Positions 51,271 to 60,143 of a stretch of DNA of 64,000 bases are shown piece after piece. This stretch comes from JAMXLO01 sp963749575. GTDB taxonomy: Bacteria; Pseudomonadota; Alphaproteobacteria; Acetobacterales; Acetobacteraceae. Under the pieces are notes generated by a model, which made no database searches, was not told the DNA's origin, and saw nothing but the letters and a program-made list of their open reading frames with translations. The DNA is taken from NCBI GenBank assembly GCA_963749575.1, contig CAVVNM010000014.1, forward strand, positions 1,116,001 through 1,180,000, in the 5' to 3' direction. Each line of letters starts with the position of its first letter. The stretch's first letter is position 1. A program made the translations under genes and the position numbers.

Positions 51271-51480
51271 GGCGCGGGAACGGAACCCGGCGAAAAGCGG
51301 GCGGGCGAAAAAATGGCGGTGCAGCGTTGCGCCGCACCGCCCGAGGGGGCCGCGCCACGATGGCGCGACATCGGGGAGGAAACAGGACACCGGCAAACGC
51401 CGGCTCCATGGGTGATGATATGGGGCAAGAGCTTATGAAACGGTAACGATGGCACGGGTTGGCGCGAAATTGCGGTCAGC
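51271..51480. repeat. 210-bp direct repeat, copy 2
   Basis: Second copy of 49421-49630, same orientation. It ends 33 bases before the CoA-transferase start. The two copies bracket 1,640 bp containing the IS4 fragment and toxin-antitoxin genes. Confidence 0.9.
51315..51341 (-). terminator. Terminator-like hairpin in repeat copy 2
   Basis: Same hairpin as at 49464-49492, one pair shorter because of a G-to-T change at the outer base; the minus strand continues with a run of T. Here it faces away from the CoA-transferase and toward the toxin gene. Confidence 0.5.
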
Positions 51481-51513
51481 GGTGATCACGTTTTCCCGAG
51501 ATAGGAGTGCCGA

Positions 51514-52698
51514 ATGCAGGTTCCGCCACAACGCACCGGTCCGCTGGTCGGACTGAAGCTGCTGGAAATCGGCCACTACATCGCCGCCCCATTCTGTACT
51601 CGCATCCTTGCCGACCTCGGCGCCGAGGTGATCAAGGTCGAGCCGCCTGGCGGCGATCCGTTCCGCGGTTGGGGTGCGTCCGTCAATGGCCACTCGGTTT
51701 GGTTCAGCGTGCATGGGCGCAACAAGCTGTCGGTGGTGCTGGATCTGAAGCGCGACCGCGATACCGTGCTGCGGCTGGCGGCGCGCGCCGACGTGCTGGT
51801 GGAGAACCTGCGCGCCGGTGGGCTGGAGCGGCTGGGGCTTGGCCCGGAGGCGCTGCATGCGGTCAACCCGCGGCTGGTGATCGCACGGATCTCGGGCTAC
51901 GGGCAGGACGGGCCGTACCGCGACAAGCCGGCGTTCGGCGCGATCGGCGAGGCGATGGGCGGCATCCGCCATCTCACCGCGCATCCCGCCGGCAGTTCCG
52001 ACCTGCCGCCGCCGCGCTGCGGCATCTCGATCAGCGACGATCTCGCCGGGCTGTATGCCGCGATCGGGCTGCTGTCGGCGCTGTGGCAGCGCGACGTGAC
52101 GGGGACCGGGCGCGGACGCGTGGTGGACGTGAACCTGGTGGACAGCGTGTTCAGTCTGATGGAGGGAATGCTGCCGGAATACGCCATGGACGGGCGCGTG
52201 CGGCAGCCCGTTGGTGCGGCGATCGAGACGGCGGCGCCGACCAACACCTATCCCTGCGCCGATGGCAGATGGCTGTGCATCGCCGGCAACTCGGACCTGA
52301 TCTTCGCGCGGCTGATGGCGGCGATCGGGCGGCCGGAGTTGGCGCGCGACCCGGTCTACGCGACCAACGCCGAGCGCTGCGCCCGTCGCGGGGAGCTGGA
52401 TACAGCGATCGGCGCCTGGACCCGGACATTGCCGGCGCGGCAGGCGGAGGCGCAGCTGGAGGCTGCGGATGTGCCGTGCTCACGCCTTTACGACATCGCC
52501 GACTGCGCCAACGATCCGCATTTCCGGGCGCGCGGGTCGGTGCAGCAGGTGGCGGATCCTCTGGTCGGGCCGACGCTGCATCCTGGACCGGTGATTCGGC
52601 TGGACGGCGAGCCGCCGGAGGCGGTGGTGGCGTGGCCCGGCCCGGCAGTGGGAGCGCATACCGAGTACGTGCTGCGGACCCTGTTGGGATTGCCGTAG
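51514..52698 (+). CDS. Class III CoA-transferase (CaiB/BaiF family)
   Basis: 394-residue enzyme that moves CoA between carboxylic acids via an aspartyl-CoA intermediate. Motifs are LLEIGHYIAAPFCTRILADL, GAEVIKVEPPGGDPFRGWG, NGHSVWFSVHGRNK, and ARADVLVENLRAGGLERLGL. The catalytic aspartate should lie near residue 165-170 (GISISDDLAGLYAAIG). AGGAG precedes the ATG. Its donor and acceptor acids are unknown. It is the first gene on the right side of the repeat-bounded insert. Confidence 0.93.
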   Translation: MQVPPQRTGPLVGLKLLEIGHYIAAPFCTRILADLGAEVIKVEPPGGDPFRGWGASVNGHSVWFSVHGRNKLSVVLDLKRDRDTVLRLAARADVLVENLRAGGLERLGLGPEALHAVNPRLVIARISGYGQDGPYRDKPAFGAIGEAMGGIRHLTAHPAGSSDLPPPRCGISISDDLAGLYAAIGLLSALWQRDVTGTGRGRVVDVNLVDSVFSLMEGMLPEYAMDGRVRQPVGAAIETAAPTNTYPCADGRWLCIAGNSDLIFARLMAAIGRPELARDPVYATNAERCARRGELDTAIGAWTRTLPARQAEAQLEAADVPCSRLYDIADCANDPHFRARGSVQQVADPLVGPTLHPGPVIRLDGEPPEAVVAWPGPAVGAHTEYVLRTLLGLP

Positions 52699-52864
52699 GA
52701 GGTCCGACGGGCGGCGCGGCTGAGGTGGCCTCGGACACCAGATGGGGCATCCCGATCTATCGGGCGCAGAATTTATGCATGTCGAGGCTTTTCAATAAGT
52801 TGTTGTATCATTCCACTACATTGGTCGATAAAACTCCGGCAAACCACAAATTTGCCGAGGGCGC

Positions 52865-53407
52865 ATGTTTCGCCTGGTTTGGCCATATCTGCTCCTCCTG
52901 GCCCTCTCCGCCTGTGGCTCGCGCGGTCCGGACACCGGTGCGCGGGCGGGGGATTACGTTGGTGGCTCGGTCCCGCTGGATTGCGCGCCGTTCGCCCGCG
53001 CGCTGAGCGGCATCCGGCTCTCCGGTGCTGCGGCCGACTGGTGGTGGCAGGCGGATGGACGCTACGCCCGCGGCGATCGCCCCATGGTCGGCAGCGTGCT
53101 GGTGCTGCGTCGCTCCGGCCGTCTGCCGAGTGGCCATGTCGCGGTGGTGTCGCAGGTCCTCGGCGGGCGGCAGATCACGGTGACCCAGGCCAACTGGGTG
53201 CATCACCGTGTCAGCGAGGATCAGCCGGTCATCGACATTTCCGCGGCGAACGACTGGTCGATGGTGCGGGTCTGGTGGCCGCCCTCCGGCGGGATGGGTA
53301 TCACCGATTATCCGGCCTATGGCTTCATCCGCGGCGACCATCCGGCGACCCACGATCAGCTCGCGACCGCGACCCCGGGGGCGATCCGGTTGGCAGCAGA
53401 TGATTGA
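52865..53407 (+). CDS. CHAP-domain lipoprotein, putative peptidoglycan amidase
   Basis: 180-residue protein with a lipoprotein signal (LLLLALSACGS, lipobox LSAC at about residues 14-17). The CHAP domain has cysteine in DCAPFARALSGIRL, histidine in PSGHVAVVSQ and the following aspartate/asparagine region QANWVHHRVSEDQPV. It should cleave peptidoglycan stem peptides or amide bonds at the outer membrane. An AT-rich 165-base stretch upstream is the likely promoter. Confidence 0.85.
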   Translation: MFRLVWPYLLLLALSACGSRGPDTGARAGDYVGGSVPLDCAPFARALSGIRLSGAAADWWWQADGRYARGDRPMVGSVLVLRRSGRLPSGHVAVVSQVLGGRQITVTQANWVHHRVSEDQPVIDISAANDWSMVRVWWPPSGGMGITDYPAYGFIRGDHPATHDQLATATPGAIRLAADD

Positions 53408-53425
53408 CGGCGCCGCCGCGGTTGT

Positions 53426-53941
53426 TCAGGCCGCGTCGTCGCGCCGGTCGCGCACCTTCACGTAGGCCAGCTTCACGTGATCGGAACAGTACGGCTTTCC
53501 CGGGTCCGACGCCGCGTCGCAGAACCGGAAACTGCGCGTACCAGGCTCGCCGATCGGCCAGCAGCAGGTGACAATCCGCCCGTACGGCCGCGGCGCCGCC
53601 GGCGCCACGCGCGCCAGCGGCGGCACCGAGATCGGCTTGGGGGCCAGTGCCATCATATGCGGCGCGATCACCGGTCCACCGCCCGAGGCGGCGATCGGCG
53701 AGGTGCTCGACAGCGGCGGCAAGGTCGGTCCGGCCAGCCGTCGTGGCGTCGACCGGCGCGGCGTCGCGGGCCCGCTTCCGTCGCGGCGGATGGGCGAGGG
53801 CCGCGCCGGCAGATCAAGCCGATGCGCCTTGCCGACCACAGCATTCTTGGTGATCCCCAGCCGCCGGCCAATTTCCGCGGTCGACAGGCCCTCATCCCAC
53901 AGCGATCGCAGGCGAACGATTGTATCCTCGGCCCACTCCAT
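53426..53941 (-). CDS. gcrA: GcrA-family cell cycle regulator
   Basis: 171-residue GcrA homologue. The N-terminal DNA-binding domain is typical: LWDEGLSTAEIGRRLGITKN and AVVGKAHRLDLPARPSPI. The C-terminal part has the conserved CCWPIGEPGTRSFRFC and YCSDHVKLAYVKVRDRR. GcrA recognises methylated GANTC sites together with sigma-70 in alphaproteobacteria. Start at 53941 (MEWAEDT) is where family members begin; a longer start at 53971 is unlikely. It lies downstream of tatA on the same strand. Confidence 0.95.
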   Translation of the reverse strand: MEWAEDTIVRLRSLWDEGLSTAEIGRRLGITKNAVVGKAHRLDLPARPSPIRRDGSGPATPRRSTPRRLAGPTLPPLSSTSPIAASGGGPVIAPHMMALAPKPISVPPLARVAPAAPRPYGRIVTCCWPIGEPGTRSFRFCDAASDPGKPYCSDHVKLAYVKVRDRRDDAA

Positions 53942-54078
53942 CTCGTGGTCCCCCCGATGGTGTAACCACAAGATACGGTATACGGGGTTGGGCTGACGTC
54001 AATACACGAAAAGGCGGCGACCACAAAAACTTGTGGACAACCGCCCTTACGACCTCAAGCGCTTGGGGTACGGCCGCG

Positions 54079-54321
54079 TCAGCGCGCCGCGGTATGCTCG
54101 CGCTCGCTCGCGCCGGCCTGCCCCGCCGGGCCGGAAATCGTGCCGGTCGGCTTGTCGGCGCTTGCCTCCATCGAGGCATCGTCCGGTTCCGCCATGTTCT
54201 TCTTGAACGACTTGATGCCCTTCGCGAAGTCGCCCATCAGGCTGCTGACCTTGCCGCCGCCAAACAGCAACAACACGACCAGCAGCACCACCATCCAGTG
54301 CCAGATGCTGAAGCTACCCAT
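54079..54321 (-). CDS. tatA: Twin-arginine translocase subunit TatA
   Basis: 80-residue TatA: a single N-terminal membrane helix (IWHWMVVLLVVLLLFGGGKV), FG hinge, amphipathic helix (MGDFAKGIKSFKKNMAEPDD) and polar tail. It supplies the translocation pore that Tat substrates such as the HAD phosphatase at 6033 need. tatB and tatC are not adjacent, as is common for tatA in this order. Confidence 0.95.
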   Translation of the reverse strand: MGSFSIWHWMVVLLVVLLLFGGGKVSSLMGDFAKGIKSFKKNMAEPDDASMEASADKPTGTISGPAGQAGASEREHTAAR

Positions 54322-54672
54322 AAATCCTCCGAGCCACGGGGCACTCTACCGGTGCCAGTGCCCGCCGCACAACGACATGGCGCGATGGCCGAGAGGTTGC
54401 AAGCGGATTCCCCTGCCCGCCCCGGCAAGCCCCGGCCAAGCATTGAATGTGACCGGAATCCGAGCGGTCGGTTACCGGACCAATTGCGGTCGTGGATAGG
54501 CCCGCGTATCGTCGCCGCGGCCAGGCAATACCGTCAGTCGGTAACAACTATGACGGGGGCCGGCCACAGGGGCAGGAGCGTCACGGAGGCATCTGGAGCG
54601 CTCCTGTACAATTGGGCGTCCGTCCCCCGCGAGTGGGAGGGGCCAGCCCACAGGCAGAAAGGCAGCGCGTCG
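54322..54672. other. 351-base intergenic region before cold-shock gene
   Basis: Between divergent tatA and the cold-shock gene. No protein-like frame or RNA gene is convincing. Cold-shock genes often have long structured leaders, so the part nearest 54673 may be transcribed leader. Confidence 0.35.
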
Positions 54673-54882
54673 ATGCCCAACGGCACCGTTAAGTGGTTCA
54701 ACCCGACCAAGGGCTATGGCTTCATCGCTCCCGATTCCGGCGGGAAGGACGTCTTCGTGCATATCAGCGCCGTGCAGAAGGCGGGCTTCAGGAGCCTGAG
54801 CGAGGGCCAAAAGATCGGCTTCGATGTCGAGCAGCAGCAGAACGGCCGCACCGCGGCCGTGAACCTGTCGCAGTCCGACTAG
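54673..54882 (+). CDS. Cold-shock protein, CspA family
   Basis: 69-residue OB-fold protein: NGTVKWFNPTKGYGFIAPDS with RNP1-like KGYGFI and RNP2-like VFVHISAV motifs, and SLSEGQKIGFDVEQQQNGRT. It binds single-stranded RNA/DNA and acts as an RNA chaperone. Length is standard. The upstream frame extension (to 53920) is not part of it. Confidence 0.95.
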   Translation: MPNGTVKWFNPTKGYGFIAPDSGGKDVFVHISAVQKAGFRSLSEGQKIGFDVEQQQNGRTAAVNLSQSD

Positions 54883-55136
54883 GGCTTCCGTCGCGGCCGG
54901 CGGCCGTGGTGCGGTCCGCCGGCCAGGCTCACGCGGGTGGAACTTGCGACCTTGGGGTCGCGAGGCGCTGGCGCTGTGAGCCGCTGGTGCTGTGCTGTCG
55001 CCGGCACCGCGGAATCCGTGGGTGGACTTCCGGAGCGCGCGCTTAGGTGCGACAACCGGCCAGCGAGCGGCGGCAAAGGGACAGATCAGGAATTGGCGCA
55101 TCATCTGCCGCGACCGGCCACGCGCAGGCCCTCCGC

Positions 55137-55718
55137 ATGACGCGTGCCGCCGCGCTGTTCCTTCGGCAGTTCGTGCAGTCGCCGCGGACCGTCGGCGCCG
55201 TCATGCCGAGTTCCGCCGCACTTGCGCGTGCCATGTTGGCGCCGATCGACTTCGCGTCGGCGCGGACCATCGTGGAATTCGGGCCAGGCACCGGCGCCTT
55301 CACCCGCGCGATCGCGGCACGGCTGGCGCCAGGCTGCGGTTACCTCGGGATCGAGCTCAACCCCCGGTTCGTCTGCGAACTGGCCGCTGAATTCCCGCCG
55401 CTCACCTTCGTCTGCGGCAGCGTGGCAGATCTGGCGCAGATCCTGGCGGCGCACGGCATCGATGCGATCGACGCGGTCGTGTGCGGACTGCCCTGGGCCA
55501 CGCTTCCGATCTCGTTGCAGGAGCAGGTGTTCAACGCCCTCGACCGGGCGCTGGCGCCGGGCGGCGTGTTCGTGACCTTCGGCTATCTGCAAAGTCTGGT
55601 TCTGCCGGGCGCCTGGGCGTTGCGCCGGCGGCTGAGCCGCAGCTTCGCCGAGGTCGACCGCTCAGCCATCGTCTGGGGCAACGTCCCGCCCGCGTTCGCC
55701 TATATTTGCCGAAAGTGA
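55137..55718 (+). CDS. Phospholipid N-methyltransferase-like SAM enzyme
   Basis: 193-residue SAM-dependent methyltransferase of the rRNA-dimethylase/phospholipid-methyltransferase type (COG3963-like): QFVQSPRTVGAVMPSSAALA, VEFGPGTGAFTRAIAARL (SAM loop), GIELNPRFVCELAAEFP and VVCGLPWATLP. It likely methylates phosphatidylethanolamine or a related lipid. It lies 122 bases upstream of a PmtA gene on the same strand. Confidence 0.82.
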   Translation: MTRAAALFLRQFVQSPRTVGAVMPSSAALARAMLAPIDFASARTIVEFGPGTGAFTRAIAARLAPGCGYLGIELNPRFVCELAAEFPPLTFVCGSVADLAQILAAHGIDAIDAVVCGLPWATLPISLQEQVFNALDRALAPGGVFVTFGYLQSLVLPGAWALRRRLSRSFAEVDRSAIVWGNVPPAFAYICRK

Positions 55719-55840
55719 AACTGAGCCCGCCCGCCGCGGGGCATGGTGGGCATCAGCGCGGTATCGGGTTACAAGACAGTAACGCCTGACGAATCGGCCC
55801 GCCCTGCTGCCTGCACGGTCACGGGAGGAACACCACTTAG

Positions 55841-56497
55841 ATGAGCGACATCCTGGAGCGCCGCTCCCGTTCGGGAGCTGCAATGGACGCTGAGGCTGTG
55901 CGTGCCGCATACCGTCGCTGGGCGGGCGTCTACGATGCGGTGTTCGGCGGCATTTGCCTGCTGGCGCGGCGCCGCGCAGTGGCCCTGGTCAATCGCCTCC
56001 CCGGCCGTGACGTGCTCGAGGTCGGTGTCGGCACCGGCCTTGCGCTGCCCCATTATGACTCCGAACGGCGGATCACCGGCATTGACCTGTCCGCGGAGAT
56101 GCTGGCGCAGGCCCGCAAGCGTGTGGCCGACCGCGAGATCACCAACGTGGTGGCGCTGCGCGAGTTGGACGCCGAGGCGACCGATTTCCCCGATGCCTCA
56201 TTCGACATCGCGGTGGCGATGTTTGTCGCCTCGGTGGTGCCGCACCCCCGCGCGCTGCTGGCGGAGATGCGCCGGGTGGTGCGCCCTGGCGGCAACCTCC
56301 TGTTCGTCAGCCATTTTGCCGCGGTGAACGGGCCGCTGTGGTGGATCGAGCGCGGCCTGGCGCCGGCGTCGCGCGCGCTCGGCTGGCACCCGGACTTCAC
56401 GGCGGAGGCGCTGTTCGCGCCTGAGGACATCGCACGCATCACGGCAACGCCGGTGCCACCGTTCGGCGTCTTCAAGCTGGTCCGTCTGGTCGCATGA
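55841..56497 (+). CDS. pmtA: Phosphatidylethanolamine N-methyltransferase PmtA, Rhodobacter type
   Basis: 218-residue membrane-associated methyltransferase: YRRWAGVYDAVFGGICLLAR opening, SAM loop VLEVGVGTGLALPHYD, GIDLSAEMLAQARKRV and VRPGGNLLFVSHFA. It converts phosphatidylethanolamine stepwise to phosphatidylcholine. The start at 55841 has GGGAGG some distance upstream; an internal ATG at residue 15 is also possible. With the preceding gene it suggests two lipid methyltransferases in tandem. Confidence 0.85.
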   Translation: MSDILERRSRSGAAMDAEAVRAAYRRWAGVYDAVFGGICLLARRRAVALVNRLPGRDVLEVGVGTGLALPHYDSERRITGIDLSAEMLAQARKRVADREITNVVALRELDAEATDFPDASFDIAVAMFVASVVPHPRALLAEMRRVVRPGGNLLFVSHFAAVNGPLWWIERGLAPASRALGWHPDFTAEALFAPEDIARITATPVPPFGVFKLVRLVA

Positions 56498-56630
56498 CGT
56501 CAATCGAGCGACCTCGGTCGGGGTTCGCAACAACGCCCCGACCACTCCCTTGATCTCGCGCACGCGCTCCGGTAGGCCACGTTACTGAGAGCCGGCCCGA
56601 GACGGGTCCGGGTTGGGGGACCGAAGCGGG

Positions 56631-57485
56631 ATGGATCGGCCGATGTCGCTATGCCGGCGGTTGCTCGCCGCCTTGATATTGCCCGTCGTGGCGCCGGGCG
56701 CGGTGGCGCTCGCGCAGCCGGTCGCCGCGCCGCGGCCGTGGGAGATCGGCATGCAGCCGGCCTTCGGGCCGCTGAAGGCAGCGCAGATCGAGCTGCACAA
56801 CCTGGTGCTGGTGATCATCACATTGATCACGCTGTTCGTCGCCGCGCTGCTGATCTGGGTGATGTGGCGCTACAGCGCGAAGCGCCATCCGGTGCCGACC
56901 CGCACCTCGCACAACACGGTAATCGAGATCCTCTGGACGGTGATCCCGGTGCTGATCCTGGTGGTGATGGCGATCCCGTCGTTTCGCCTGGTGTACTACG
57001 AGGACCGCACGCGCGACCCCGAACTGACGATCAAGGTGACCGGCCATCAGTGGTACTGGGAATACACCTACCCCGACAACAACAACATCGACTTCACCAG
57101 CTACATCATCCCGGACGACCAGCTGAAGCCCGGCCAGCGCCGGCTGCTCGAGGTGGACAATGAGCTTGTCGTGCCGGTCGGCAAGAACATCCGCGTGCTG
57201 CAGACCAGCGGCGACGTGATCCATAGCTGGTTCATCCCGGCGCTTGGCGTGCAGCGCTACGCGATACCCGGGCGGACGATCGAGACCTGGTTCAAGGTGG
57301 ACCGGCCGGCGATCATCTACGGGCAATGCAACCAGATCTGCGGCACCAACCACAGCCGCATGCCGATCGTGGTGCGCGCGGTGCCGGAGCAGGAATTCAA
57401 CGCCTGGCTGGTGGCGGCGAAGACCAAGTTCGCGGACGCGGAGCAGCAGACCCGCCAGATTGCGGCGGCAGAGGTTCGGCCCTGA
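56631..57485 (+). CDS. ctaC: Cytochrome c oxidase subunit II
   Basis: 284-residue subunit II of aa3-type oxidase. Signal/anchor at residues 8-28, two membrane helices (LVLVIITLITLFVAALLIWV and IEILWTVIPVLILVVMAIPS), then the CuA domain with DVIHSWFIPALGVQRYAIPG and the copper-binding YGQCNQICGTNHSRMPIVV. The position usually occupied by glutamate in CxExC reads Q (CNQIC); this occurs in some relatives. Heads the cta operon. Confidence 0.95.
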   Translation: MDRPMSLCRRLLAALILPVVAPGAVALAQPVAAPRPWEIGMQPAFGPLKAAQIELHNLVLVIITLITLFVAALLIWVMWRYSAKRHPVPTRTSHNTVIEILWTVIPVLILVVMAIPSFRLVYYEDRTRDPELTIKVTGHQWYWEYTYPDNNNIDFTSYIIPDDQLKPGQRRLLEVDNELVVPVGKNIRVLQTSGDVIHSWFIPALGVQRYAIPGRTIETWFKVDRPAIIYGQCNQICGTNHSRMPIVVRAVPEQEFNAWLVAAKTKFADAEQQTRQIAAAEVRP

Positions 57486-57517
57486 CCCGCGCGGTCAGCG
57501 CCTGAAGGAGACGGACG

Positions 57518-59104
57518 ATGTCGGCAACCACCCACGACCATGCCCAGCACGACCACAAGCCCAGCTTCTTCGTCCGCTGGCTGTTCAGCACCAACCACAA
57601 GGACATCGGCACGCTCTATCTGTGCTTCGCGGTGTTCGGCGGCGTTGTCGGCGGCATCCTGTCGGAGATCATGCGCGCGCAGCTCAACTTCCCGGGCAAC
57701 ACCATCATCACTTCCGGGCAGGAGTGGAACACGATCGTCACATCGCATGGGCTGTTGATGATCTTCTTCTCGGTCATGCCGGCGACGTTCGGAGGCTTCG
57801 GCAACTGGTTCATACCGCTGATGATCGGCGCACCGGACATGGCGTTCCCGCGGCTGAACAACATCAGCTTCTGGCTGCTGCCGCCGGCATTCCTGCTGGT
57901 TGTCACCGGCCTGTTCCTGGGTGAGTCGGGCACCGGCTGGACGCTCTATCCGCCGCTCGCAAACATCACCTACGAACCGGGCATCGGCATGGACTGCACG
58001 CTGTTCGCGCTGCACCTGGCCGGCATCAGTTCGCTGCTCGGCGCCATCAACTTCATCACCACCATCTTCAACATGCGCGCTCCCGGCATGACGCTGCACA
58101 AGATGCCGCTGTTCATTTGGGGCGAACTGATCACGGCGTTCCTGCTGCTGCTGGCGATCCCGGTGCTGGCCGGCGCGATCACCATGCTGATCTGCGACCG
58201 CAATTTCGGCACAGCGTTCTTCGATCCGACCGGCGGTGGCGATCCGGTGCTGTTCCAGCACCTGTTCTGGTTCTTCGGCCATCCCGAGGTCTACATCATG
58301 ATCGTGCCGGGCTTCGGCATCATCAGCCATGTGATCTCGACGTTCAGCAGGAAGCCGATCTTCGGTTACCTCGGCATGGCCTACGCCATGGTGGCGATCG
58401 GGGTGATCGGCTTCGTGGTGTGGGCGCACCACATGTTCATCTCGGGCATCGACGTCGACACCCGTGCCTATTTCATGGCCGCGACGCTGGTCATCGCGGT
58501 GCCCACCGGGATCAAGATCTTCTCCTGGATCGCCACCATGTGGGGCGGCTCGATCGAACTGAAGACGCCGATGCTGTTTGCCATCGGCTTCATCTTCCTG
58601 TTCACGATCGGCGGCGTCACCGGCGTGGTGCTGGCGAACGCCGGCATCGATCAGGTCGTGCACAACACCTATTACGTGGTGGCGCATTTCCACTACGTGC
58701 TGTCGCTGGCCGCGGTGTTCACGATCTTCGCCGGCTTCTACTACTGGATCGGCAAGATGTCGGGGCATCAGTACCCGGAGTTCTGGGGCAAGGTGCACTT
58801 CTGGCTCACCTTCATCGGCGCCAATCTGGCGTTCTTCCCGCAGCATTTCCTCGGTCTGTCGGGCATGCCGCGCCGCTATCCAGACTATCCCGCGGCGTTC
58901 GCGGGCTGGAACTTCGTCTCCTCGATCGGCGCCTATATCGGCGGCGTCGCGCTGCTGGTGTTCTTCTACGTGCTCTACCGCACCTTCACATCGAAAGAGC
59001 ATGTGGCGGACAACTACTGGGGCGAGGGCGCGACGACGCTGGAATGGACCCTGTCCTCACCGCCGCCATTCCACACCTACGCGGAACTGCCGCGCATCCG
59101 CTGA
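57518..59104 (+). CDS. ctaD: Cytochrome c oxidase subunit I
   Basis: 528-residue subunit I with 12 membrane helices. Haem and CuB ligands are visible: TSHGLLMIFFSVMP, FWFFGHPEVYIMIVPGFG, VWAHHMFISG and VVAHFHYVLSLAAVF. The proton-channel region AMVAIGVIGFVVWAHH is normal. It follows ctaC by 32 bases with AAGGAGACGG before the ATG. Confidence 0.98.
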   Translation: MSATTHDHAQHDHKPSFFVRWLFSTNHKDIGTLYLCFAVFGGVVGGILSEIMRAQLNFPGNTIITSGQEWNTIVTSHGLLMIFFSVMPATFGGFGNWFIPLMIGAPDMAFPRLNNISFWLLPPAFLLVVTGLFLGESGTGWTLYPPLANITYEPGIGMDCTLFALHLAGISSLLGAINFITTIFNMRAPGMTLHKMPLFIWGELITAFLLLLAIPVLAGAITMLICDRNFGTAFFDPTGGGDPVLFQHLFWFFGHPEVYIMIVPGFGIISHVISTFSRKPIFGYLGMAYAMVAIGVIGFVVWAHHMFISGIDVDTRAYFMAATLVIAVPTGIKIFSWIATMWGGSIELKTPMLFAIGFIFLFTIGGVTGVVLANAGIDQVVHNTYYVVAHFHYVLSLAAVFTIFAGFYYWIGKMSGHQYPEFWGKVHFWLTFIGANLAFFPQHFLGLSGMPRRYPDYPAAFAGWNFVSSIGAYIGGVALLVFFYVLYRTFTSKEHVADNYWGEGATTLEWTLSSPPPFHTYAELPRIR

Positions 59105-59107
59105 CCG

Positions 59108-60016
59108 ATGAGCGAGGCGGTCACAACCCGGGCGGCCGAACTCGGCGACTGGATCGCGCTGCTGAAGCCGCGTGTGATGACGCTGGTGGTGTTCACCGGG
59201 CTGATCGGACTGCTGCTCGCGCCCGGCCATCTGCATCCGGTGCTGGCATTCACCGCCGTGCTGTGCATCGCGGTCGCCGCCGGCGCGTGCGGCGCGATCA
59301 ACATGTGGTACGACCGCGATATCGACGCGGTGATGCGGCGGACGCGCAACCGGCCGATCCCCGCCGGCCGCATCGAGCCGGGAGCGGCGCTGGGCTTCGG
59401 CGTCACGCTGGCGGCCGGGTCGGTCATCATGATGGGCCTGGCGGTGAACCTCGCCGCCGCATCGGCGCTGTCGCTGTCGATCCTGTTCTATGTATTTGTC
59501 TACACGATGTGGCTGAAGCGGCGCACCCCGCAGAACATCGTCATCGGCGGCGCGGCGGGGGCGTTTCCGCCGGTGATCGGCTGGGTGGCGGTGACCGGTT
59601 CGGTCGACCTGCTGCCGCTGGTGCTGTTCGCCATCGTGTTCTTCTGGACGCCACCGCATTTCTGGTCGCTGGCGTTGTTCGCCAACGCCGACTACCAGCG
59701 CGCCGGCGTGCCGATGCTGCCCGTGGTCGCCGGCGCGAGAGCCACCCGGCGGCAGATCGTGATCTACACGCTGGTGCTGGTGCCGCTGTCGCTGCTGCCG
59801 TGGCTGATCGGTTTCTCCGGCGCGGTGTACGGTCTGGCCGCGCTGGTGCTGGGCGCTGGCTTCCTAGTCAGCGTGTGGCGCGTGGCGACCGACCGTCAGG
59901 ATGCGTCCGGTGTCAGCCTAAGCAACGACGCGCCGGCGCGGGCGGCGTTCAAGTACTCGATCCTGTATCTGTTTGCCTTGTTCGCCGCGCTTGCCGTCGA
60001 TCGGCTGGCGGGGTGA
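59108..60016 (+). CDS. ctaB: Protohaem IX farnesyltransferase
   Basis: 302-residue integral membrane prenyltransferase that makes haem O from haem B. Signature NMWYDRDIDAVMRRTRNRPI holds the aspartate-rich motif, with KRRTPQNIVIGGAAGAFPPV and WTPPHFWSLALFANADYQRA. It starts 3 bases after ctaD, as expected for the cta operon, and is followed by the tiny coxF-like gene. Confidence 0.97.
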   Translation: MSEAVTTRAAELGDWIALLKPRVMTLVVFTGLIGLLLAPGHLHPVLAFTAVLCIAVAAGACGAINMWYDRDIDAVMRRTRNRPIPAGRIEPGAALGFGVTLAAGSVIMMGLAVNLAAASALSLSILFYVFVYTMWLKRRTPQNIVIGGAAGAFPPVIGWVAVTGSVDLLPLVLFAIVFFWTPPHFWSLALFANADYQRAGVPMLPVVAGARATRRQIVIYTLVLVPLSLLPWLIGFSGAVYGLAALVLGAGFLVSVWRVATDRQDASGVSLSNDAPARAAFKYSILYLFALFAALAVDRLAG

Positions 60017-60020
60017 GCCG

Positions 60021-60143
60021 GTGGCGCTCGATCCGGATGACCTGCGCCGCCGCCGCGCGCGCAACCGGGCGATGCTGGTGGTGCTGCTGGCGCTGTGCGC
60101 GCTGTTCTACGCCATCACCATCGTCAAGATGACGAAGTCATGA
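60021..60143 (+). CDS. Small cytochrome oxidase accessory protein (CoxF-like)
   Basis: 40-residue protein from a GTG at 60021: a charged N-terminus (ALDPDDLRRRRARNRA) and one membrane helix (MLVVLLALCALFYAITIVKM). Tiny single-helix proteins of this kind sit between ctaB and ctaG in many alphaproteobacteria. The stop overlaps the ctaG ATG (ATGA), supporting that it is translated. Confidence 0.85.
   Translation: MALDPDDLRRRRARNRAMLVVLLALCALFYAITIVKMTKS

Noticed and set aside
54380..54470. tRNA-Ser/Leu-like phrase (ATGGCCGAGAGGTTGCAAGC)
   Set aside because: The D-arm-like words occur, but there is no matching acceptor stem, anticodon arm or TTCGAATC T-arm.
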